A stretch of DNA of 24,408 bases, from contig LT649466.1 in NCBI GenBank assembly GCA_900128395.1, positions 1 to 24,408 on the forward strand, read 5' to 3'. Made by a program: the position numbers and the translations under genes. Positions 16,901-24,408 of this stretch are shown here, in pieces. This stretch comes from Stramenopiles sp. TOSAG23-2. Lineage: Eukaryota > Sar. The notes under the pieces were generated by a model. That model worked only from the letters and a program-made list of their open reading frames with translations, did not search any database and had not been told where the DNA came from. Numbering within the stretch: the first letter of the stretch is position 1; each line of letters starts with the position of its first letter.

Positions 16901-19011
16901 TGGAAGTAAAACAACCCAAGACACAGCCGCTTGATGATAATAAAATTGCTGACAAGAAATGGAAAGAACATTTGGAAGAAAATCGTTCTACTATCGTTGA
17001 CTTGTTTCATGGTCAGTTAAGACGTACATTAAGATGTAATTCGTGTGGTCATAAAACTTTGAATTTTGAGCCATTTCATTGTCTTAGTGTAGCTCTAAAT
17101 GTACAATTTGCATATAATATTGTAGTTGTTCCATTGCCAAAGGAAGATAAGAAAGATGCCGCCGAAAGTGATGAAAACAATCTTAATAAAAATAATGCAA
17201 TAAACACAGCAACTGCTTACGGTGTCTTTACACCGCAAGTAGGCCTTGTTGGTGATTTAAAATTTGAACTTGCATCACTGTGTAAAATACCGGCAAATCG
17301 ATTGATTATAGCTACCGTTGAAAATAATATGACTGTAACAATTCGACCTGATCGACAGCACTTGCACACTATACGCGAAGATGATAATTTGTTTGCGTTT
17401 GAGAGACCTTTAATATTTAATGAAATTTGCGGTCATCCGAACGTAGAGGTGAATAATATTCCGCTTAATACAAGCGGGAGTAATAAAAATACCGATAGCA
17501 ACAGCAATAATATAGTGATGGTCAATAAAAGCACGTGTCCAATCGGCTGCTTTTCGATGTGTGATAGTGGCAGTATGGAGCATGATAGTGATCAAAATAT
17601 GCAACGTAATCAATCTTCTGGTATGTATTTTTGTTGCAGTTTGAGCAACGATTCCGTTGTGGAGAGTCATGATTCGATTGAAGAGGGCAATGAAGCACAG
17701 AGTGAAGAAGATGATAATGATAAAGAGGTGGAAATGACTTCGACTGATATAAAAAATAAGTTCTTTGATGATGGGGATGAAACCGGTAATGATGAAAATG
17801 AAACAGTCACCGAAATATTAATGCATCAACGTGTTGATTGTTTAGACGATGATGGTCAGTGGTATGCCTCTACCGTTGTAGAAGTAAACGAAGAGACGGA
17901 GGAAATTAAAGTTCGATTCGATGGATACAAGGCTGGTTTTGACGAATGGATTCCTTACACTGATGAACATCGTATCAAACCGTTGTATTCCATGGTTCGA
18001 AAGCCACAACTTGAATTGGTTGTAGCCACCCTGTTGCATAGGACTGTGCAACAAACACAGCAACAACAAGAACAGATAGAGGCCGGTCTTGAAATGATTT
18101 CTACTGAAATAAACTCATTGTCTTCATCCAAAAACGTTGATAACATCAAGGAGCAAAGGTATTTTGGTACGCCTTCCTTAATATATTTCAGCTCTCATGT
18201 ATCCAGCGCTGAACTTTTAAAAATTGTTGATCAACATCTTTCTAAATGGGTCAAGGCATCAAAAACGAAATTTTCGGAGAGAAAACCTTATACTGTCCAT
18301 ATCAACAATTTAGTGAAAACGAAAAATCACAGACAACTTGAAAATCATCCTGGTCTACCTAAAGTACGTGCTGGGGAAAGTATCGTAATTGAATGGGATT
18401 CTATGGATTATTATGATAACAGTACTGATAAATATGAAGATCATGAGACGGTACAAAAAGTAAAAGGTGCACGAATGCAAGAACAAGCTAATGGTCGAAA
18501 AGATATTAAGTTAGAAGACTGTTTAAAAGAATTTTCAAAACCCGAGCGTCTTGGAGAAGGATATAAATGCGACAAATGTAAAGCAGTGGATACAACAATG
18601 TCACAAATGGATATATGGCGTTTGCCGGATATACTTGTTGTCCATGTAAAGCGTTTTATATATACCATGTACGTTCGAGGAAAATTGAATAATCCAATGC
18701 ACTATCCAATAAAAGGTTTAGACATGTCTACTGTATTGGGAAACCGGAAACCAGATGAATTTCGTGATAAAGAACTGTATGATCTATATGGTGTCGTCCA
18801 CCATATGGGCTCTATGGGTGGTGGTCACTATATTGCAACGTGTAAAAATTCAGGGGGTGGAAAGAGTAATAATTGGTTTGAATACAATGATAGCCGTGTT
18901 GGTAAAGCAGATAAAAATGATATTGTGCGTTCGAGTGGTTATTTATTATTTTACCATCGAAAACAATTGAGTGCACACAATATTATTAATTTGAGTACTC
19001 CGCTTTTATAA
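13942..19011 (+). CDS. USP32-like ubiquitin-specific protease with two Tudor-like modules
   Basis: 1689 aa, no intron. Cysteine protease removing ubiquitin. Gly2 in MGNNLLSLG suits N-myristoylation, hence membrane association. Order: poly-Ser/Asn/acidic tract (about 65-105); EF-hand region with one canonical loop DSDKDGFLTAKD (176-187); WW-containing segment near 293 and low-complexity linker to about 455; DUSP-like domain from about 465 (LEGHDYVLIPDALW, NWYGG); ubiquitin-like region (about 530-645); first Tudor-like module (about 654-716); then the USP catalytic domain. Catalytic residues are C756 in LGNTCYMNS, H1629 in GGGHYIATC, and the Asn/Asp of EYNDSR at 1649-1650. Zinc pairs are CNSC and CDKC. 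A Lys-rich/Ser-rich insert (about 855-1010) and a second Tudor-like module (about 1294-1352) interrupt the catalytic domain. EF-hand, DUSP, Ubl and USP in this order is the plan of USP32, known in animals for endosomal and Golgi roles. The Tudor-like modules are not part of human USP32. Confidence 0.93.
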   Translation: MGNNLLSLGTRSGKSQENQPWRKFGNKKLKDVDHDATDEVNLLMDRWSPSDVLILMRKFKQQARLQHSKKSDKKQKASHKRNNSNSSNSSNNNSDEEEDEEEDGREESVPLTLDLEGFCQIFSELEHMPQDMARAAFGLFCKEGDTMDFREFCTAITICCYGSAEKKASIIFNLFDSDKDGFLTAKDVEELAQTAMASMERLESEDRSSSRTTWMRQAGQELLNDLSKSKDKISLQVFLSWAEKNMVITYLLELFRIVPTSEIEARTVRKILKKHNEMKVNDVWHVLSSKWWETWCMYTSYRAFDFAHDETQNKGKLKNSTSSTANNLLSPSSSIKVSNGNINDINSKNKGIENVDEMLESSTAVSDIQMNDTNPVSPYFSPENKPKDGNDIIMDKLDLQNNTNNNDNVKGSSSSSSASSSNGTTDNNSHQKQRKTLVRSRSLSHTSGDRPGPFDNYHLQGDDKGTLKLNLLEGHDYVLIPDALWKHLENWYGGGPDYSRNVISLKGAQGAKKRRTPYYNPPGRDGVVLEMHPLVLIFASMDLRTGRPSKGAKEFRKMFSLVNTVKDMKNKVCKHLNVDRENSRLWLKPKGGEWRCLSFTPSTDSDEENVPSEQVLSLADADVETGDFIMIETKDSDDDVWPRDLIDEQNENFRDFELNSKVDAKDKDGKWFAGTVVDLKANDDEELIEVKIHFDRFNPKWDEWYDVDSPKLKPLFTITEPRSDNVDVSGSNRVSRVSGNAVEQGAVGLINLGNTCYMNSVLQCLSNTPILCNYFRTGLFEKELNIANKRGSGGEVAFEFAQMLSKLWIDQTVSPVKAIAPKKFKRTFARTPMLTPFSGYGQQDAHEFFSVLLDIVHEDINRVEKKKKKKKEKEEGKGSTNGKKKRLLSVKSSSSSEDKKQNNGVEEKKSNKSASLEITRTSSSSSTENVSTGDENSNDDKVKSPRANNQVAPMIENDEQDNSNEGGKASTKNDGDETSGTNIDGTMEVKQPKTQPLDDNKIADKKWKEHLEENRSTIVDLFHGQLRRTLRCNSCGHKTLNFEPFHCLSVALNVQFAYNIVVVPLPKEDKKDAAESDENNLNKNNAINTATAYGVFTPQVGLVGDLKFELASLCKIPANRLIIATVENNMTVTIRPDRQHLHTIREDDNLFAFERPLIFNEICGHPNVEVNNIPLNTSGSNKNTDSNSNNIVMVNKSTCPIGCFSMCDSGSMEHDSDQNMQRNQSSGMYFCCSLSNDSVVESHDSIEEGNEAQSEEDDNDKEVEMTSTDIKNKFFDDGDETGNDENETVTEILMHQRVDCLDDDGQWYASTVVEVNEETEEIKVRFDGYKAGFDEWIPYTDEHRIKPLYSMVRKPQLELVVATLLHRTVQQTQQQQEQIEAGLEMISTEINSLSSSKNVDNIKEQRYFGTPSLIYFSSHVSSAELLKIVDQHLSKWVKASKTKFSERKPYTVHINNLVKTKNHRQLENHPGLPKVRAGESIVIEWDSMDYYDNSTDKYEDHETVQKVKGARMQEQANGRKDIKLEDCLKEFSKPERLGEGYKCDKCKAVDTTMSQMDIWRLPDILVVHVKRFIYTMYVRGKLNNPMHYPIKGLDMSTVLGNRKPDEFRDKELYDLYGVVHHMGSMGGGHYIATCKNSGGGKSNNWFEYNDSRVGKADKNDIVRSSGYLLFYHRKQLSAHNIINLSTPLL

Positions 19012-19335
19012 AACATATACGTATTATAATATACGTAATTTTTTATAATATATATATATATGCAATAACTTATTTTTTAATTTACTCATATGATAATTCC
19101 GATACTCTATGATATATATATATATATATACGACTCGTAATACATTATACGTTCGCATGTACGACTCGTACGAGTATGTAGATTCGTATTTTTTACGATT
19201 GTGTGTTACGCATACAAGAATATATAATGATATGGTGATGGTTAAAAAAGAATATGATATCATATCATTTCGTACGTTCGTATGATATACGCATACGAGA
19301 CGTATGTTACTGAGAATACAAATATACATGCAAAA
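19012..19335. other. Convergent 3' spacer full of TACG/CGTA palindromes
   Basis: No gene seen. TA runs lie at about 19047-19062 and 19112-19130. The rest is dense in TACG and CGTA (about 19 occurrences by eye) arranged as palindromes: ACTCGTACGAGT (19164-19175), ATATGATATCATAT (19252-19265) and TCGTATG/CATACGA with a 7-nt loop (19278-19298). It probably contains the 3' ends of both flanking genes. Confidence 0.6.
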
Positions 19336-20724
19336 TTACACGCCACCGCTCAAAACACCTCGTTGTCTCCCTCTTAATGTTGTTGTCGATGGTAATCGAA
19401 TACCCCCGTTTCCTTTCTTTTTATTATTATTCATTTTTATTGAATTTCCTCTTCGTTTTTTCATTTTTTTCAGTTGCATTTTTTTTTTATGTTCATAATG
19501 CATCATAGAAACTTCTAATCTCTCTGCCGGTGTTGGTAATAACAACGATATCATCGGTGATCTAGTATTAAATGTTTTACGAATTGAAAAATCCCTTGCA
19601 CGTTCTGTTGGTAAATTTGCTGATAGACCTAAACGTTTTTCATTTAATTGAGATAATTTTGTCATTTTAACAATTTTATTATGTTTTCCACGTACACTTT
19701 TAGCACGTGGTACACGTGTAACTTTATGTCTATGTGATGCTAATAATTTTTTTGCTAAATTAATTGCTTTTTCCGCCTCTGCTGTATTTGATTGTAAACG
19801 ATTTGCAACTTTAAAAAAATCATCATTTTTTTTACGTGCATATCTTTTTAAAATCATTTTGACTTCATCAGGTTTGTTTATAATCGTTCCGTCGCCATCA
19901 ATATCATTATTACCATTATTGTTGTTCTTCGTGTCATCATCATCATTATCGTGTATCATCATGACATCATTATCATCAAAACCATTGTTATTGTTACTCC
20001 CATTACTATTATTATTATTATTATTCCCGCCGTTGCCATTATTACCTGATAATAAACCATTGTTCCTTTTATTTTTATTATTATTATTATCTGCCCTAGG
20101 TGATCTTAATGCATCTGTATTAAACATATATCCCCTAAATACATGGCCAAGTGCTTCATCAATGGAATCCCATTGCTCCTCTGCTACTGCCATTCGACAA
20201 GTAGTACGTGTAAACTCAAATAAAAACTCAAAGAAACTTTGGTCTTCTTGTGTATGTTCAAAATTACTGCAATGAAGCAACAATCTGGAATATGCTTCAG
20301 CAAATATCCGTAAGCGTTGCTGCAACGCTTTTCTACTTTCATGTAGTTGCAATTTTGTACGTTCATCACTTGGGCTATTTATTAAATCACTTTCTAAATC
20401 TTTAACTTGTGTAAATGCATAAAAATAATAAACTACACAAGCTAAAAAATGTCGTAACATTTCTGAATCGTAAAAATAAAAAAATTTTGGCGGTACAGGT
20501 ATCCCATTTTCTAATTCGCTTTGATCTCTTAATACAGTAAAAACATGTTCAATAGTGTCTTCCAACGTTGGTTTCTTGTGAACTACATTAGCAGATGGTT
20601 TGCTAGTTTTGTTATTATTATTATTATTTGGATTTGTCAATTTACGTTTTCCTTTGTTATTATTATTATTATCATTGGGTACCGCTTGTTTCGGTCCCGT
20701 TGGTTTCGTCGGTTGAAGAGGCAT
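19336..20724 (-). CDS. PPP1R36-like protein (protein phosphatase 1 regulatory subunit 36 family)
   Basis: 462 aa, no intron. Asn-rich head (1-45), a helical core (about 52-205), an Asn/Asp low-complexity linker (about 212-275), and a basic C-terminal region. The core fits PPP1R36: LRHFLACVVYYFYAF (90-104), SFFEFLFEFTRTTCRMAV (163-180), then IDEALGHVFRGYMFN (188-202). The C-terminal TRSPMISLLLPTP (387-399) matches the family's conserved MRSPVMSTLLPS-type block. In mammals PPP1R36 is a testis/cilium-associated PP1 partner; function here is inferred. I see no clear RVxF PP1-docking motif. It is divergent from the RIIa-domain gene, which fits a shared ciliary role. Confidence 0.65.
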   Translation of the reverse strand: MPLQPTKPTGPKQAVPNDNNNNNKGKRKLTNPNNNNNNKTSKPSANVVHKKPTLEDTIEHVFTVLRDQSELENGIPVPPKFFYFYDSEMLRHFLACVVYYFYAFTQVKDLESDLINSPSDERTKLQLHESRKALQQRLRIFAEAYSRLLLHCSNFEHTQEDQSFFEFLFEFTRTTCRMAVAEEQWDSIDEALGHVFRGYMFNTDALRSPRADNNNNKNKRNNGLLSGNNGNGGNNNNNNSNGSNNNNGFDDNDVMMIHDNDDDDTKNNNNGNNDIDGDGTIINKPDEVKMILKRYARKKNDDFFKVANRLQSNTAEAEKAINLAKKLLASHRHKVTRVPRAKSVRGKHNKIVKMTKLSQLNEKRLGLSANLPTERARDFSIRKTFNTRSPMISLLLPTPAERLEVSMMHYEHKKKMQLKKMKKRRGNSIKMNNNKKKGNGGIRLPSTTTLRGRQRGVLSGGV

Positions 20725-21352
20725 ACCACGAAATTAAATGTATATATATATAAATAACGATAGATGTATGTAGATATAGAATCTTCGATTGTCTTCTTAC
20801 ATTTACACATCCATCCATTTAAAGTTGCAGTTTTGTAAATTATACAGTAACTATATATATTTATATTATTATATGAGATGAGGGTGAATATATTTTCTAT
20901 TATTATTTGCTGGAATAAAATATATGCATGAAACTGCTGCTGAGCTACGCACGGCAAATATAGACTTATAGCATGGAGAGTTCTTGACATATTATAACCT
21001 TATATTTTGTCAGAGTTCTCTCTCTCTCTGCTATTTCCTTATTATTATAAGCTATTATTATACACAGCAGGCACACAGTATTTTTTTTTGTTGTTGACCA
21101 AAAAGCCACCAAAATACGTTAGAAGAGTGTGGTGTGTTAAAATAAAATACGAAAATACATATTATACTAGATGTAGAAAATGAAGGAAAGAAATCAGAAC
21201 AAACAACAAAAGAATTCATAACTATAATATATTGGTTTGATCAATAGGAAGACAACAGGAAATACATTTATATATAAATATATACAGATATAGTACGTAT
21301 TTTATTATTATCAATCATATTCATATCATCATAATAATAAAGAAGAAGAAGA
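20725..21352. other. Divergent spacer, PPP1R36-like / RIIa-domain gene
   Basis: No gene seen in 628 bp. It holds TA repeats (20741-20752), a (CT)n tract (21017-21029), a T9 tract (about 21081-21089) and an AAGAAGAAGAAG stretch ending at the RIIa start codon. I looked for an RFX X-box (GTTGCC...GGCAAC type), expected for ciliary promoters in some lineages, and did not find one by eye. Confidence 0.55.
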
Positions 21353-21781
21353 ATGGCTGAAACGAAACAAAATTTGGAAAACTATGTAAATAAAGTCGGT
21401 GCACAACAAATGTTTGGAGAAATGTTAGAAGATGTTGTATTGGAACGTCCAGAGAAACCGATTGATTATTTGATCAACTTGTTAACAACCACCGATACGC
21501 GTGGAGATGCTGAGAAAGATAAATTATTAACTGCTGTATGGGATAGTGCCACTGCTATGGTACCTAAAACACGTGTAAAAGACATTTTAAGAGCATTACG
21601 TTCACCACAAGGTGTATTGTCAGTTAACTTCCCAACGCATAAACGTCAAGTTATGGCTTGTTTGTTAAATACTGCATGTGATAGTTTTGTATCAAAAGAA
21701 GATTTTATTAGCAAAGCAAAGGAAGCATTAAATGGACCAGGTGGACCGAATGGTAGAGATTTGTCTTTATTATCAAGTTAA
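21353..21781 (+). CDS. RIIa (Dpy-30-like) dimerisation-domain protein
   Basis: 142 aa, no intron. Residues 11-44 (YVNKVGAQQMFGEMLEDVVL, then ERPEKPIDYLINLL) match the RIIa/Dpy-30 docking and dimerisation helix pair, with the ERPE-P-YL signature at 31-40. This fold docks A-kinase-anchor helices and occurs in radial-spoke, adenylate kinase and ropporin-type axonemal proteins. Residues 45-142 form a helical region of no recognised family ending in GPGGPNGRDLSLLSS. An axonemal role is inferred from the domain and from the divergent PPP1R36-like neighbour. The start is set by the ATG after an AAGAAGAAGAAG leader. Confidence 0.75.
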   Translation: MAETKQNLENYVNKVGAQQMFGEMLEDVVLERPEKPIDYLINLLTTTDTRGDAEKDKLLTAVWDSATAMVPKTRVKDILRALRSPQGVLSVNFPTHKRQVMACLLNTACDSFVSKEDFISKAKEALNGPGGPNGRDLSLLSS

Positions 21782-21785
21782 TCGT

Positions 21786-21806
21786 TATATATATATATAT
21801 ATATAC
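21786..21806. repeat. (TA)n microsatellite
   Basis: A TA run directly behind the RIIa gene stop, inside the 200-bp convergent spacer shared with the BKACE gene. Confidence 0.85.
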
Positions 21807-21981
21807 ATCATATTAATGTATTTTTATTAAAATTTTTAACAGCACTATATAACATATAGTAAATGTAGTGGTATAATAATATTATGAGACGCGAGAGACG
21901 TAAAAATTAATAATAATACGCAAGACGTTTTTTTCTTCTCGAGGAGATAAAAATTATAATATGTGTGTGTGTACATTTTTT

Positions 21982-23016
21982 TTATTTCGTACCTAATATA
22001 ATTCTTGTTTCTTCTGGTGTTGCTGGTTCACGTCCAACTTCTCTTACGATTTTTACTAAATTTTCTATTAATTGACCTGATGAATTTGCTCTTTCCCCAT
22101 TTGGTAAATAAAATGTATCTTCTAATCCAGTTCGAACATGTCCACCTAATTCAGCTGCACGGCGTAATGTTGGCCATGTTGCATCCTCTCTACCAATTGC
22201 TATAACTTGCCATTGTGTCGCTTCATTCATTTCTTCTTTTAATAATTCAATCCATTCTGGTTTACATGGCATTCCACTAGCAACACCCATCACTAAACTT
22301 AAATTAATTGGTTGTTCCATTAATCCTACAGATTCAAACATTTTGATACTACGTACAATTCCCGTATCAAAACATTCACATTCTGGTTTTATATTTAATT
22401 TACACATTGCATTTAACATAATTTCAATTTTTTCAACTGGATTTTCAAACATCAATGGTTCCCACGCCCATGTTCCTTTCCTTGTTGCTTTTAAATAATT
22501 TAAACTTCCGCTATTTAACGCTGCGATTTCAGGCATGCCAGCTTCTAAACATGATATTGGGCCATCTGTTGGGCCTAATTTACCGCCTGCAAGTGGACTT
22601 GTGCCTGTACCAATCGTACCAGTAGTGAAATTGACTAAAATATCTGGACGTGCTTCACGTATAGCATCAGAAATTGCTTTTGCATCCGCTGGTTCCCACG
22701 ATGGCAAATGTCCTTTTCCAGGTCTTTGATCACGAAAATGTATATGTACTACAGATGCACCAGCATCATATGCTTCTGATGCAGCGATTGCCATTTCTTC
22801 CGGTGTTACTGGTATATCAAATTTTGCTGGATCTGTCAATACACCGTTTAAAGCAGCAGTGACAACAACTTTATCTGATATGGTAGATGACGAAAAAGAA
22901 TTATATCCTTTAAAAGGTTTTAAATTTACAATATTTTTTTTAATTATATTTTGTTTTAATAATAATGAATTTAATTTCATTGTTTTATTTGTCATATTAT
23001 TTATTAATGATTTCAT
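21982..23016 (-). CDS. BKACE enzyme (beta-keto acid cleavage enzyme, DUF849), probably mitochondrial
   Basis: 344 aa, no intron. The family catalyses a Claisen-type exchange of a beta-keto acid with acetyl-CoA, giving acetoacetate and a new CoA ester; the founding member Kce acts in bacterial lysine fermentation. The core begins near residue 49: VVTAALNG, then VTPEEMAIAA, the metal-binding H91-I-H93 in VVHIHFRD, NFTTG (129-133), ECFDTG (214-219), and GREDATWPTLRRAAELGGHV followed by TGLEDT (297-301), the order seen in DUF849 proteins. Residues 1-46 are Lys/Asn/Ser-rich without acidic residues, unlike the bacterial length of about 275-300, and look like a mitochondrial presequence. The true substrate (3-keto-5-aminohexanoate, dehydrocarnitine or another) cannot be read from the sequence. 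Base use matches its neighbours, so any transfer from bacteria is old. Confidence 0.92.
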   Translation of the reverse strand: MKSLINNMTNKTMKLNSLLLKQNIIKKNIVNLKPFKGYNSFSSSTISDKVVVTAALNGVLTDPAKFDIPVTPEEMAIAASEAYDAGASVVHIHFRDQRPGKGHLPSWEPADAKAISDAIREARPDILVNFTTGTIGTGTSPLAGGKLGPTDGPISCLEAGMPEIAALNSGSLNYLKATRKGTWAWEPLMFENPVEKIEIMLNAMCKLNIKPECECFDTGIVRSIKMFESVGLMEQPINLSLVMGVASGMPCKPEWIELLKEEMNEATQWQVIAIGREDATWPTLRRAAELGGHVRTGLEDTFYLPNGERANSSGQLIENLVKIVREVGREPATPEETRIILGTK

Positions 23017-24408
23017 CTTTGTTTATTATTGTTGTTGTTGTATTATATTGTTACATATACAAGATCTTTTTTTTGATTAATATTCCCTTTTGTGTGTGCA
23101 CCTCCTTTTGTGTATCTTTTTTTCTGAAATATATGGATATATATTAATACCTGGTATAATACATATCTGGTATAGCTTATAATATTATAAGCAGAGAGGA
23201 GGCGGCACATTGTTATTATTTAAGGTGAAATGGATGATTGCAGATTTTTTTTGTTAATTTTAATTTGTGCATTTATAAAAACAACAATAAACATTTTTTA
23301 TTTTTGCAATGGTCACAAGGTTGGCATATACCACAATTACATTCTCGAAAATCCAAATGCAGAACTTGTTGCTATCATGCCGGGCATGCAACAAAGTGAA
23401 CAACCTACTGCGGCTGCGTTTCTAAATTTTTAACGTTGAAAACAAAAACACAACTCAAAAGAAGAAAATACAAAAGGAATCCTATATTTTATATAGCTCA
23501 TCAGCGATTGAAATTATTCAAACAGATTATTCAACAGATGTTGCAACGATAAATATTTTTATAATACCTCCCTTCGCCTGCTATATTATTATAAATTGTT
23601 GAATCGATTTAGTCTAAAATGCGATGAAACTTTTTTATGACTATATCTCTCCACATCTCATAATATATATATACATATGTGATGTGTCTCGGATTCCCCA
23701 TTTAATTTATGAATTATGAAGAACGAATCGTGGCGCCTCGTCCCCTCCTTAATAGCTGATAAAATTTTTGGTATACTTAAACACTATATTGCCTATCAAA
23801 CAAATTAATCGGGTTTTCACAAGTTTTCAATATTATTATTATGGTAATAAATTATACCTTAACCTGATTATCTTTGAAAAGTCTAAGACCTAGATCAAAA
23901 CGAAGCCTAGATTGTGTCCTTTGTGAATCATAGATCACATAGACGTTATTTATTTATTTATAATATATTATATACTACTAGGGGGGAGTACTGTACTCTG
24001 GTCCAGAACGCCAACATCCATTATGAATAGTGTTATTTTTTTCATATTTTGACACTTTTTCCACTATTTTAAATAGGATCTTACACTTGGCAGTCTACAG
24101 AGCATTTTTTGTAAAAAATTCTACATTTTTGCACCTTTTTATGGATATTTTTATGTTGATAAATATGTAAATTGATATTTCAGGAATATAGATAAATGAT
24201 TTCATTGTAAATTTAATAGAAAAAGGATAATATTTTCATCGTGTTGTTTTTTATTGAGAATGCGAATAGTATGGGAATAGCATTGAACACTAATAGAAAC
24301 TTTTACATATCTATTTTATTGACAAAGAATGTCAGTATTTATATTTATTGATATATATATATAGATATGAAAATTTTAAATGTAGATTTATACACACAGA
24401 CTTTATTA
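23017..24408. other. Right-end spacer, mostly without genes
   Basis: About 1.4 kb. The first 200 bp are the T-rich BKACE upstream region with a CAACAACAA leader on the minus strand. A 67-codon plus-strand ORF lies at 23230-23433 (separate entry). Two less AT-rich islands follow: 23690-23800, which shares blocks with 13649-13704, and 23875-24020, with a GAGTACTGTACTC inverted repeat (23985-23997). The rest to 24408 is AT-rich with a terminal TA repeat (about 24350-24362). No tRNA or snRNA was recognised. Confidence 0.5.
23230..23433 (+). CDS. Possible small secreted or membrane ORF (67 codons)
   Basis: ATG 23230 to TAA 23431-23433. The product starts with a hydrophobic stretch (FFLLILICAFI) that could be a signal peptide or anchor, followed by about 40 residues of balanced composition (ENPNAELVAIMPGMQQSEQP). 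The second half is clearly more GC-rich than its flanks. No homologue is recognised and chance is possible. Confidence 0.2.
   Translation: MDDCRFFLLILICAFIKTTINIFYFCNGHKVGIYHNYILENPNAELVAIMPGMQQSEQPTAAAFLNF

Noticed and set aside
20725-21352. RFX X-box in the shared ciliary promoter
   Set aside because: No acceptable match to the GTTGCC/GGCAAC inverted half-sites was found by eye.
23990-24020. TACTCTGGT resembling the 5' end of U5 snRNA
   Set aside because: The U5 loop (GCCTTTTAC) and Sm site are missing downstream.
1-24408. tRNA genes, rRNA, CRISPR arrays, transposase or reverse transcriptase genes
   Set aside because: No B-box-like GGTTCGAATCC outside coding sequence, no spaced direct repeats, and no recognisable mobile-element proteins or long terminal repeats.

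Overview
The window looks like nuclear DNA of a flagellated, AT-rich protist. All recognisable genes are eukaryotic: a SUMO E2, a COP9 signalosome subunit, a USP32-type deubiquitinase, a DEAH/R3H RNA helicase and a DOT1-fold methyltransferase. Two genes (a PPP1R36 homologue and an RIIa-domain protein) point to a cilium or flagellum. Proteins carry Asn, Ser and Asp runs, third codon positions are mostly A/T, and spacers are full of TA microsatellites. Genes are almost intron-free; the only intron I can prove is 86 nt (GTATGT...CAG) in UBC9. The standard genetic code fits: long conserved frames have no internal stops, Trp is TGG, and ten of eleven main genes end in TAA. I cannot place the lineage more precisely.

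Layout, left to right: a GC-richer TG-rich left end; an IQ-like basic coiled-coil gene broken by an apparent one-base frameshift (+); UBC9 (-); a possible small broken gene (-); a MYND-finger plus DOT1-fold methyltransferase (+); an R3H/DEAH-box helicase (-); CSN4 (-); a cysteine synthase with a likely mitochondrial presequence (+); a small Cys-patterned protein (-); a 1689-residue USP32-like ubiquitin protease with two Tudor-like modules (+); a PPP1R36 homologue (-); an RIIa-domain protein (+); a mitochondrial-looking BKACE (beta-keto acid cleavage, DUF849) enzyme (-); and about 1.4 kb of mostly gene-free sequence.

Strands alternate at nine of the ten gene junctions, so most genes lie in divergent or convergent pairs. 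Two themes recur: ubiquitin-family modification (UBC9, CSN4, USP32-like) and cilium biology (PPP1R36 and the RIIa protein share one divergent promoter region). There is no operon logic, mobile element or CRISPR. The most interesting material is the second Tudor-like module inside the USP catalytic region, the organelle-targeted BKACE enzyme, a hairpin-dense block between CSN4 and cysteine synthase, TACG/CGTA palindromes concentrated in convergent spacers, and a possible unannotated small gene between UBC9 and the methyltransferase.
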